Shown: positions 1 through 5,477 of the stretch, one piece after another | Position numbering within the stretch: the first letter of the stretch is position 1 | Layout: every line of letters begins with the position of its first letter | NCBI GenBank assembly: GCA_903924005.1 | Contig: CAIXZV010000493.1 | Span: forward strand, 1-6,085 | Length of the DNA stretch: 6,085 nucleotides | Direction: 5' to 3' | Source of the DNA: an uncultured Chloroflexota bacterium | GTDB taxonomy: Bacteria; Chloroflexota; Limnocylindria; Limnocylindrales; CSP1-4 | Made by a program: the position numbers and the translations under genes | The notes under the pieces: model-generated | What the model was told of the DNA's origin: nothing | The model's database searches: none | Seen by the model: the letters and a program-made list of their open reading frames with translations, nothing else

Positions 1-642
1 GCCGTGCTGCCGTACAGCCAGGAGCTGGCGCGCTTCCCCGCGTACCTCCAGCAGTTGGACATGGAGTCCAACGGGAAGTCCGTGCGGCTGGACGGGTCAC
101 GCGTGACGTACGCGACGGGTCCCATTGTCTGGGGCACGGCCGGCACCAACGGCCAGCACGCCTACTACCAGCTGCTCCACCAGGGCACCCACATCGTGCC
201 CGCGGACCTCATTGGCTTCGTCAACCCCACCACGGAGATCGGTGACCACCACGACCTGCTCACCGCCAACCTATTGGCGCAGGCCGAGGCGTTTGCCTTT
301 GGCAAGACGCGTGACGAGGTGGTTGCCGCCGGCGTTGCCCCCAACCAGGTAGAGGCGCGGGTCTTTGACGGCAACCGCCCCACATCCGTGCTGCTGGCGC
401 CGCGCCTCACGCCGCGGGTGCTCGGCTCGCTGATCTCGCTGTACGAGCACAAGGTGTTTGTCCAGGGCGTGATCTGGGGCATCGACTCGTTTGACCAGTG
501 GGGCGTGGAGCTGGGCAAGGTGCTGGCGACGCGGATCGCGGCAGAGCTGACGGCGCCGGTGGCGCCCGCTACCAACCTGCACGACAGCTCCACCGCCGCG
601 CTCATCGCCCGGTTCCGCGCGGGGCGCGTTCGCGAGGACTAG
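1..642 (+). CDS. pgi: Glucose-6-phosphate isomerase, C-terminal part (5' end outside window)
   Basis: This enzyme interconverts glucose 6-phosphate and fructose 6-phosphate in the cytoplasm (glycolysis and gluconeogenesis). The reading frame is open from the first base, so the gene starts upstream; what remains corresponds to roughly the last 40% of a ~550-residue bacterial Pgi. Visible family blocks are MESNGK (its Glu codon at 64-66 matches the catalytic Glu357 of the rabbit enzyme), GTNGQHAYYQLLHQGT (His codon at 157-159, equivalent to the ring-opening His388), a DHH segment, FDGNRPTSVLL, and the C-terminal signature FDQWGVELGK, whose Lys codon at 517-519 matches Lys518. The Glu-to-His spacing of 31 residues equals that of the rabbit enzyme. 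The end, HDSST..LIARFRAG, is typical. All C-terminal catalytic residues are present, so nothing suggests a pseudogene. The TAG stop overlaps the stop of the convergent cyclase gene, and no terminator hairpin lies between them. The family call is very secure. Confidence 0.97.
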   Translation, partial: AVLPYSQELARFPAYLQQLDMESNGKSVRLDGSRVTYATGPIVWGTAGTNGQHAYYQLLHQGTHIVPADLIGFVNPTTEIGDHHDLLTANLLAQAEAFAFGKTRDEVVAAGVAPNQVEARVFDGNRPTSVLLAPRLTPRVLGSLISLYEHKVFVQGVIWGIDSFDQWGVELGKVLATRIAAELTAPVAPATNLHDSSTAALIARFRAGRVRED

Positions 643-3600
643 GCCCGAGCGCTCGCCGTGTGGCGAGCCAGCGCCCCGTCAAGCAGCACCAGCAGCGCCG
701 CGGCACCGAGCCGCTCAAGCGTTGTCCGGGTTGTCGTGAGGACGGCGGCTGCCTCAGGCAGCCCGTCGCCAAACACGTGCGCAACGGCGATGCCCAGGAG
801 GGCAGCGTCAAGCACTAGCCCAAGGTCAACCAGCCGACGGTGGGCGTCGGTGTAGCCGCGCATCGCCTCGTCAGGCCGGCCTTCAAGCGCCGCGATGCCT
901 GCGCGAACGGCGTCGCGATTTGCATCAAGACCCGGGGCGCGCTGCCGCAGCGCGTCAAACTCGGAGATCTCCACCACCGCCTGCGCAGCATCACCAAGCC
1001 AGACAAAGAGCGCTGCGGCTTGGAGTCTGGCCTGCGGCGCCCAACTCAGCCCAAGCCCGGCCATCACCTGAGCGCTTGCAGCCGCCTCGGCCATCCTGCC
1101 CCCGGCGATCTTGATGACGGCTGTCGTGTCCAGCCAGAACCCGTGGAACATCGCCTCCGGGACACCCGCGCGAAGGACTTCGAAACGCGCGACGAGATCG
1201 TCCGTGGGCTCGCCGCGGAAGGCGCGCACCGAGGCAAGGTTGTTGAGGATGACCAGTTCGTCGGCGGGCTCCATCGGGTCGTTCAGGCTCGCGGCCATGT
1301 CACGTTCGGCGTCGTCCCAGGCGCCGATGCGCGTCCGCAGATAGCCGATGTTGCCCGCGAACTGGCGGACGATGGCGGTGGCGCCAATCCTCCGCGCAAG
1401 CGCCGTGCCCTCCGCAAGTGCAGCCTCGGCCCCACGTGGATCGAGGTCGGCCAGGTTGGCTGAGAGGTTGTGGAGCGCACGCAGACGGGTGGCGTTGAGC
1501 CCGTTCGCCGCGGCGTATCGCTCTGCCGCAGCTTGTAGGGCGCGACCCTCAAAGCCACGGCCCAAGTAGGAAAGCGACGCACCTTTCGTGATCAGCGTGT
1601 CGGCGATGAGCTCGCCCAGATCAGCTGCCTCGGCGTCCACCAGCGCGGCATCCGCCAATTCGATGCTCTGCGCCGGCTCGTCCGACAGCATCAGCACGCG
1701 GGACAGCTGCGACCGGCAGTGGATGAGGGAGGGGTCAGCGCCAAGGTCCGCGTAGTCCGCAAGGGACTGCTCCAGCAGGGCTCGAGCCGCGGGGAGCTGC
1801 TTGGCGTTGGTGAGCGACTGGGCGCTGGCAGCGAGCGCACGGATCGCCCCGGGCCGGTCGCCATGCTCCAGGAGGATGCCGGCGGCCTCAGCCAGGGAGG
1901 CGGCGGCCTCAGTCATTCGACCTGCGGGCGACGCCGCAAGGCCAAACCGCTCCAGCAGATCCGCGCGGTCAAGCGGCGATGCCGCCACATCGAGCGCCCG
2001 CCGCAGCAGGTCCGCCGATTGCTCATATGAGCCGAGTGCGACCGCTCGTTCGGCAGCACCGCGCAGCGCCACGCGGGCCTGCGCCGCCAGTGCGTCCGCC
2101 TCCGGGCCCTCCGGCGCGTTCTCGCGGGCGCTGAGGTAGTGGATGGCCAGCGCGCCTGCAAGCTCGTCGGAGCCGAGCGATTCGAAGTACCGCGCCGCGG
2201 CGAGGTGGCGCTCCTTGCGGTCGCGCCGGGCGAGGGTGTTGTAGGCAACCTCGCGGATCATCGCCTGGATAAACCCATACTGGCCGCGCTCCGGCGACCG
2301 CGGGTCCGCCTCCAAGGTCAGGAGCTCGCGGCGGACAAGGGCCCGGAGGCGCGGCTCGATGACGGCCTGCTCCTGCCCGGAGACCGCGGCAAGCGCCTCC
2401 AGCGTAAACCGCTGGCCGATGACCGCAGCGTCCAGCACCAGCGAGCGGTCGATGGGGTCCAGCGCGTCCAGACGAGCGGCGATGAGCGCCGTCAGGGTCT
2501 CTGGGACGGCGAGGGCGTCGATGTCGCCAGTGGGCTTGTACGTCCGCCCGTCAAGCACCAGCCGCTTCTCGGCCACCAGCATGCGGACCGTCTCGACGGC
2601 GTACAGCGGGATCCCCTCAGCGCGCTCGATGATCCGCCGGACGGCGTCGGCTGGCAGGTCGGGCACGAGCCCGGCCAGCATCGTGCGCATCGCTGCGTCC
2701 GGCAGCGGGTCAAGCGGCAGCGCGAGGAAGCTTCGGCGTCCTGCGCCCCACTCTGGGCGGCTCACCAGCAGCTCTGGTCGCGCCATGGTCACCACCAGGA
2801 TCGGCAGCGACTTGGCCCAGTCCAGCAGGTGGTCGATGAAGTCCAGCGTGCCGCTGTCGGCCCAGTGGAGGTCCTCGAAGACAAGGACCACCGTGCCGGT
2901 CAGGGCCATCCGCTCAAAGAGCACGCGCCAGCGCGCAAACAGCTCGTCTGCGGCAACAGCCGTGGTGCCGATGCCCAGCAGCGCCAAGATCGCGGGCTCC
3001 ACCCATGCACGTTCGGCCGGGTCCGGGATGTGCTCCGCCAAGGCTTCCGCGACGTGCGCGCGTGTCGTCGCCTCGTCGGCGCCCTCCATCAGGCGGCAGC
3101 GCGACCGCACCATCTCGCCCAGCGCCCAGAACGCGATGCCCTGTCCGTAGGACAGGGAACGGCCGTGGTGCCACCAGACGCGCTCCACCACGCCATCGGC
3201 GTACTTCTCAAACTCCCACGCGAGGCGGCTCTTCCCGATGCCCGCGGGGCCCGTGACGGACACAAGGCGCGCCCTGCGCTCGCGGCTGGTGGCGTGGAAC
3301 TGGTCCTTGAGCGTGCGCAGCTCGTCATCGCGACCGGTGAACGGCGGCTCCAGCTGCTCGGCCCGGCCATGGCGGCCGCCAACCTCGCCCACAACCCGCA
3401 GCGCCCGCCACGCCGGCACAGGGCTTGTCTTGCCCTTGAGCGCGTGCTCGCCCGCCTCCTCAAAGGCGATGGCGGCGCTGGCGGCGCGATACGTCGCCTC
3501 GCCCACAAGAACGGTGCCGGGGGCGGCGGCGCCCTGAAGGCGGCTGGCCGTGTTGACAAGGTCTCCGGCGACCATGCCCTGGCTCGTGCTGCCCAGCGTC

Positions 3601-4148
3601 ACGGCGGCCTCGCCCGTGAGCACGGCAGCGCGGGCCTGGATCCCGTCGCCCAGGCCGCGGACAGCGTCGAGCAGCTGCAGGGCGGCGCGAACTGCGCGCT
3701 CAGCGTCATCCTCGTGCGCCGTGGGTGTGCCCCAGACAGCCATCACTGCATCGCCGATGAACTTCTCCACCGTCCCGCCGTGACGGGTGATGGTCTCGCG
3801 CGCGATGTCGAAATACCGCGTGAGCGTCTCGCGGACGTCCTCGCTGTCACGCTCCTCTGCAAAGGGCGTGAAGCCCACAAGGTCCGCGAAGAGGACACTG
3901 ACCAGCCGGCGCTCGGCGACGGGTGCGGCGTGGAGCGGGTTGCGGGCGCCGTCGGCAACGATGGGCGAGGCGGCCGGGAGGCCTGCAGATGACGCAGCGG
4001 TAATCGGGGTGCCGCACTCGCCGCAGAACTTCTGGCTTGCGTCAAGGATCGCGCCACAGCTGGGACAGGCAAGCGCAAGCCGGGCTCCGCACTCGCCGCA
4101 GAACTTGCGGCCAGCGGGGTTGGCGGCGCCGCACGCTGTGCAGGTCAT
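639..4148 (-). CDS. Zinc-ribbon / class III nucleotidyl cyclase / STAND-like ATPase / TPR signalling protein
   Basis: Likely a cytoplasmic, signal-responsive cyclase of 1169 residues. Residues 1-47 hold two zinc ribbons, each CxxC-x10-CxxC (Cys3, 6, 17, 20 and Cys28, 31, 42, 45). Residues ~80-250 form a class III cyclase domain with metal-binding Asp89 (LFADLVGFT) and Asp133 (KFIGDAVMAVWG), transition-state Asn199 and Arg203 (NTASR), and Lys129 at the adenine-selecting position; the partner position is Met192, not the usual Asp. Residues ~268-530 are a P-loop ATPase of the type found in MalT-like and AAA_16 regulators, with TGRDDEL entry motif, Walker A GPAGIGKS (300-307) and Walker B VLVFEDLHWAD (421-431). 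Residues ~650-1160 are Ala/Leu-rich helical pairs resembling TPRs. No membrane segment or DNA-binding helix-turn-helix is evident. The ATG is supported by the complete first zinc ribbon right after it and by GGAG five bases upstream (complement of 4154-4157). The cyclic nucleotide made, and the ligand sensed, cannot be told from sequence. Confidence 0.93.
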   Translation of the reverse strand: MTCTACGAANPAGRKFCGECGARLALACPSCGAILDASQKFCGECGTPITAASSAGLPAASPIVADGARNPLHAAPVAERRLVSVLFADLVGFTPFAEERDSEDVRETLTRYFDIARETITRHGGTVEKFIGDAVMAVWGTPTAHEDDAERAVRAALQLLDAVRGLGDGIQARAAVLTGEAAVTLGSTSQGMVAGDLVNTASRLQGAAAPGTVLVGEATYRAASAAIAFEEAGEHALKGKTSPVPAWRALRVVGEVGGRHGRAEQLEPPFTGRDDELRTLKDQFHATSRERRARLVSVTGPAGIGKSRLAWEFEKYADGVVERVWWHHGRSLSYGQGIAFWALGEMVRSRCRLMEGADEATTRAHVAEALAEHIPDPAERAWVEPAILALLGIGTTAVAADELFARWRVLFERMALTGTVVLVFEDLHWADSGTLDFIDHLLDWAKSLPILVVTMARPELLVSRPEWGAGRRSFLALPLDPLPDAAMRTMLAGLVPDLPADAVRRIIERAEGIPLYAVETVRMLVAEKRLVLDGRTYKPTGDIDALAVPETLTALIAARLDALDPIDRSLVLDAAVIGQRFTLEALAAVSGQEQAVIEPRLRALVRRELLTLEADPRSPERGQYGFIQAMIREVAYNTLARRDRKERHLAAARYFESLGSDELAGALAIHYLSARENAPEGPEADALAAQARVALRGAAERAVALGSYEQSADLLRRALDVAASPLDRADLLERFGLAASPAGRMTEAAASLAEAAGILLEHGDRPGAIRALAASAQSLTNAKQLPAARALLEQSLADYADLGADPSLIHCRSQLSRVLMLSDEPAQSIELADAALVDAEAADLGELIADTLITKGASLSYLGRGFEGRALQAAAERYAAANGLNATRLRALHNLSANLADLDPRGAEAALAEGTALARRIGATAIVRQFAGNIGYLRTRIGAWDDAERDMAASLNDPMEPADELVILNNLASVRAFRGEPTDDLVARFEVLRAGVPEAMFHGFWLDTTAVIKIAGGRMAEAAASAQVMAGLGLSWAPQARLQAAALFVWLGDAAQAVVEISEFDALRQRAPGLDANRDAVRAGIAALEGRPDEAMRGYTDAHRRLVDLGLVLDAALLGIAVAHVFGDGLPEAAAVLTTTRTTLERLGAAALLVLLDGALARHTASARA

Positions 4149-4153
4149 CCCGT

Positions 4154-4157
4154 CTCC
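4154..4157 (-). promoter_or_regulatory. Shine-Dalgarno of the cyclase gene
   Basis: Read on the minus strand, GGAG lies five bases before the ATG at 4148-4146. A second purine run, GGGGAG (complement of 4159-4164), lies ten bases before it. Either would support this start codon, which is also required to keep the first zinc ribbon whole. Confidence 0.6.
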
Positions 4158-4205
4158 ACTCCCCTGTCCCGCGTCTCCTCGCTCTCCCAGCCTGCGGGCT
4201 CCGCG

Positions 4206-4211
4206 AGCGTA
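4206..4211 (-). promoter_or_regulatory. Candidate -10 box for the cyclase gene
   Basis: The minus strand reads GCTACGCT here, giving TACGCT, a plausible sigma-70-type -10 about 57 bases before the ATG. No convincing -35 is seen at 16-18 bases upstream, so this is a weak call based on one hexamer and its position. Confidence 0.22.
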
Positions 4212-4315
4212 GCGGATCGGTTCACAGAACGCTCATACTGGCTGTGCAGCCGGGCTTCGGCCGCAATCTGGCCATCTGCAGGATTCTGGGCTGGCCGATT
4301 CGCGAGTGCCTCTGC

Positions 4316-4321
4316 TACCAT
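4316..4321 (+). promoter_or_regulatory. Candidate -10 box for rpsT
   Basis: The sequence GCTACCATT contains TACCAT, a reasonable -10 hexamer 77 bases before the TTG start. Transcription would begin near 4328, leaving a leader of about 70 bases that opens with the stem-loop at 4329-4358. The region 16-19 bases upstream (around 4291-4298, CTGGCCGA) is a poor -35 match, so the assignment rests mainly on the -10 and its position. Confidence 0.3.
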
Positions 4322-4328
4322 TCGCCGT

Positions 4329-4358
4329 CGCGCCTCGGGCAGCCTACGCCCCTGCGCG
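4329..4358 (+). promoter_or_regulatory. Stem-loop in the presumed rpsT leader
   Basis: CGCGC (4329-4333) pairs with GCGCG (4354-4358), and GGGC (4337-4340) pairs with GCCC (4348-4351), leaving a small internal loop and a 7-base apical loop. It would sit at or near the 5' end of the rpsT transcript if the TACCAT box is used, and ends 26 bases before the Shine-Dalgarno. There is no T-tract, so it is not a terminator. A role in mRNA stability or in S20 self-control is possible but only inferred; GC-rich DNA makes such pairings common. Confidence 0.35.
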
Positions 4359-4384
4359 TCTTTGATGACACGACCACACGAAAC

Positions 4385-4388
4385 GGAG
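4385..4388 (+). promoter_or_regulatory. Shine-Dalgarno of rpsT (decides the TTG start)
   Basis: GGAG lies ten bases before the TTG at 4399-4401. The spacing is somewhat long. No in-frame ATG or GTG lies between here and the conserved S20 core, so this ribosome site supports the TTG as the start. Confidence 0.6.
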
Positions 4389-4398
4389 ATCAGCCACC

Positions 4399-5205
4399 TT
4401 GGCCAGAACGCCCCGGAAATGGCAGGGCGCTCGCAACCCGTCCGGGCTGAAGCGCGTCCGCCAGGCCGAGCGCCGGCACGCGATCCTGCAGCCCCGTCGG
4501 TCCGCGGCGAAAACCCTTATTGCCAAGGCCGTCACCGTTGCGACGACCACCCCTGAGAGCGCAGACGTTGCTGCGACGCTGGCGGAGGCCATTTCGGCCC
4601 TCGACCGCGCCGCGAAGGTTGGCGCAATCCACCCGAACGCCGCAGCGCGCCGCAAGTCGCGCCTGGCGCTCAAGGTGAACGCCGCTGTTGCAGGCTCGTC
4701 GGTCGTGAGCGCAGGCCACGTCGCAAAGAGCACCGGCAAGGCTGCCGCGGTCAAGGCCGCGAAGGCCCGCATCGCCGCCGGCAAGGCCGTCAAGGCCAAG
4801 GGCGCGCAGACCGCCGCCGGCAAGGCGAAGGCCGCACTCTCAAAGACCACCCGTACCGAAGCACCGACGGTTGCCGTCGTGGAGGCCCCGAAGGTCGCGG
4901 CCGCCAAGGCAGCGCCGAAGGGCATTGCCAAGACCACGGCTGCGAAGGCGGCTTCTGTCGCCAAGACCGCCGCGAAGGCCGCTGCTGCCGCCCCCAAGGC
5001 TTCTGCGTCGGCCAAGGCCGCTGCATCGGTCAAGGCTGCTGCCGCGCCGAAGGCCGCCCCTGCTGCAAAGCCGGCTGCCGCCAAGGCCGCCAAGGCTGCT
5101 GCTGCACCGAAGGCCGCCAAGGCTGCTGCTGCCCCCAAGGCCGCTGCCGCACCGAAGGCCGCCAAGGCCGCGAAGGCCGCTCCGAAGACGCCGAAGGCCA
5201 AGTAG
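4399..5205 (+). CDS. rpsT: 30S ribosomal protein S20 with a long Ala/Lys-rich C-terminal tail
   Basis: S20 is a primary binder of 16S rRNA in the small ribosomal subunit. Residues ~15-96 match the S20 family along its length: KRVRQAERR at the start (E. coli-type KRxxQ/TxEKxR), RRSAAKTLIAKAV in the middle, and AAKVGAIHPNAAARRKSRLALKVN at the end, against the family's [23 protein letters not shown]. About 14 extra residues precede the core. The protein should end near residue 96 but continues to 268. The tail is Ala/Lys/Pro-rich: residues 101-268 hold 33 Lys, 2 Arg and only 2 Glu, and 52 of the last 88 residues are Ala. It contains KAAKAAAAP-type repeats like those of histone H1 tails and of mycobacterial HupB. 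The tail is in frame, uninterrupted, and followed by a terminator 27 bases after the stop, so it looks genuinely translated. TTG is the start, as in E. coli rpsT. The gene is apparently monocistronic. Confidence 0.92.
   Translation: MARTPRKWQGARNPSGLKRVRQAERRHAILQPRRSAAKTLIAKAVTVATTTPESADVAATLAEAISALDRAAKVGAIHPNAAARRKSRLALKVNAAVAGSSVVSAGHVAKSTGKAAAVKAAKARIAAGKAVKAKGAQTAAGKAKAALSKTTRTEAPTVAVVEAPKVAAAKAAPKGIAKTTAAKAASVAKTAAKAAAAAPKASASAKAAASVKAAAAPKAAPAAKPAAAKAAKAAAAPKAAKAAAAPKAAAAPKAAKAAKAAPKTPKAK
5083..5132 (+). repeat. 27-base tandem period inside the S20 tail
   Basis: The 23-base string at 5083-5105 recurs exactly at 5110-5132, a period of 27 bases encoding nine residues (KAAKAAAAP). Looser Ala-Ala-Lys units surround it on both sides. 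Exact DNA identity, including the choice of GCT versus GCC codons, suggests recent slippage or duplication rather than only protein-level convergence. Confidence 0.8.
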
Positions 5206-5231
5206 CCTTCTCACTCGCCTCACCCGCAAAG

Positions 5232-5258
5232 CGCCCCGGTCACCAACCGGGGCGTTTT
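5232..5258 (+). terminator. Rho-independent terminator of rpsT
   Basis: CGCCCCGGT (5232-5240) and ACCGGGGCG (5246-5254) form a perfect 9-bp stem with a 5-base loop, followed directly by TTTT (5255-5258). AAA just before the stem can extend the pairing onto the T-tract. It lies 27 bases past the rpsT stop codon and implies that transcription ends there rather than running into the membrane-protein gene. Confidence 0.9.
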
Positions 5259-5272
5259 CGATTCTCCGGGCT

Positions 5273-5323
5273 GCCCTGAGTCGGCCCAGACTCACTAGGC
5301 AGACCGGCGCGCAGAGTTCACGC
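5273..5323 (+). repeat. 51-base repeat, copy 1
   Basis: This unit recurs 762 bases downstream at 6035-6085 with 47 of 51 positions identical. The four differences (5283, 5288, 5315, 5322) are all A/G exchanges. It contains an inverted repeat, TGAGTC (5277-5282) and GACTCA (5289-5294), around a 6-base loop, followed by a conserved CTAGGCAGACCGGCGCGCAG-type segment. This copy is noncoding, sitting 15 bases after the rpsT terminator. The origin is unknown: it may be a dispersed intergenic repeat or a trace of local duplication. Confidence 0.85.
5277..5294. promoter_or_regulatory. Inverted repeat inside repeat copy 1
   Basis: TGAGTC and GACTCA form a 6-bp stem with the loop GGCCCA. The same stem with loop AGCCCG occurs in copy 2 (6039-6056). 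There is no T-tract after either, so it is not a canonical terminator. It could be a protein-binding site or an RNA hairpin; no function can be assigned. Confidence 0.5.
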
Positions 5324-5369
5324 GGCCAAGTGCCACTTCGGGCCGGGAACCACGCACCGGCACGTTCGT

Positions 5370-5394
5370 CCTGAGTCAGGCATGACTGACCGGC
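5370..5394 (+). repeat. Degenerate, shortened copy of the 51-base repeat
   Basis: CCTGAGTCAG (5370-5379) matches copy 2 exactly. The next eight bases match at five positions ending in GACT. A gap of nine bases then has to be allowed before GACCGGC (5388-5394), which again matches. It also forms a small AGTCA / TGACT hairpin (5374-5378 with 5383-5387). The match is short and gapped, so relatedness is plausible rather than certain. Confidence 0.35.
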
Positions 5395-5405
5395 CCTGGT
5401 GGCGC

Positions 5406-5440
5406 CCCCGGCGGCGCACCTTGCACTCGGCCCGCCGGGG
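5406..5440. promoter_or_regulatory. 9-bp inverted repeat upstream of the membrane-protein gene
   Basis: CCCCGGCGG (5406-5414) is perfectly complementary to CCGCCGGGG (5432-5440), with a 17-base spacer holding TTGCAC (5421-5426), a fair -35-like hexamer. The right arm ends directly at TAGCAT (5441-5446), a -10-like hexamer. The arrangement resembles an operator overlapping a promoter, but GC-rich palindromes are not rare and the -35 to -10 spacing (14 bases) is short. Confidence 0.35.
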
Positions 5441-5446
5441 TAGCAT
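5441..5446 (+). promoter_or_regulatory. Candidate -10 box for the membrane-protein gene
   Basis: TAGCAT lies 31 bases before the preferred ATG at 5478, at a distance that gives a short leader containing the ribosome site. The strong terminator upstream means the gene needs its own promoter. The nearest -35-like hexamer (TTGCAC) is three bases too close for an ideal sigma-70 promoter. Confidence 0.3.
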
Positions 5447-5467
5447 CCTGCGGAAGACGACCGTTGT

Positions 5468-5474
5468 AGGGGGG
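5468..5474 (+). promoter_or_regulatory. Shine-Dalgarno choosing the ATG at 5478
   Basis: AGGGGGG ends three bases before the ATG, giving a usable purine-rich ribosome site. The alternative start at 5382 has no comparable run before it, so this site decides the start. Confidence 0.6.
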
Positions 5475-5477
5475 CAG

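Larger units (their letters stand above)
4149..4398. other. Divergent intergenic region between the cyclase gene and rpsT
   Basis: This 250-base stretch separates two outward-reading genes, so it must hold promoters for both. No convincing additional gene was seen: short open frames crossing it lack family resemblance and run into the flanking genes out of frame. What can be pointed to is a minus-strand TACGCT box, a plus-strand TACCAT box at 4316-4321, and a stem-loop at 4329-4358. No riboswitch family was recognised. Confidence 0.6.
5206..5477. other. Intergenic stretch between rpsT and the membrane-protein gene
   Basis: This 272-base stretch holds the rpsT terminator, repeat copy 1, a degenerate repeat copy, the 9-bp inverted repeat and the TAGCAT box. 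An imperfect palindrome, AAGTG-C-CACTT (5328-5338), lies between the repeats. An open frame from an ATG at 5382 runs in frame into the membrane gene, but its 32 extra codons are rich in Arg, Pro and Trp, have no ribosome site, and would place the candidate promoter inside the coding region, so it is treated as noncoding. Confidence 0.6.

Noticed and set aside
2139..3992. A 617-codon open frame on the plus strand, opposite the cyclase gene
   Set aside because: It lies wholly inside the minus-strand cyclase, whose every domain is recognisable. High GC leaves antisense frames open, and the translation shows no family motif.
5040..5200. A CRISPR-like repeated pattern in the S20 tail
   Set aside because: The repeats are in-frame Ala/Lys codons with no unique spacers of constant length.
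4344..5201. A 285-codon minus-strand frame rich in Ala, opposite rpsT
   Set aside because: It is the antisense of the GCC/AAG-rich S20 tail, so its Ala/Phe/Leu composition is a mirror image. The plus-strand frame has a recognisable S20 core, a ribosome site and a terminator.
4960..5205. The possibility that the S20 tail is a separate gene or a frameshift fusion
   Set aside because: The frame is continuous from the S20 core, with no ribosome site or stop near the boundary and the same coding phase throughout.
5382..5477. An N-terminal extension of the membrane protein from the ATG at 5382
   Set aside because: No ribosome site precedes it, the extra residues are unlike the rest of the protein, and the candidate promoter and inverted repeat would fall inside the coding region.
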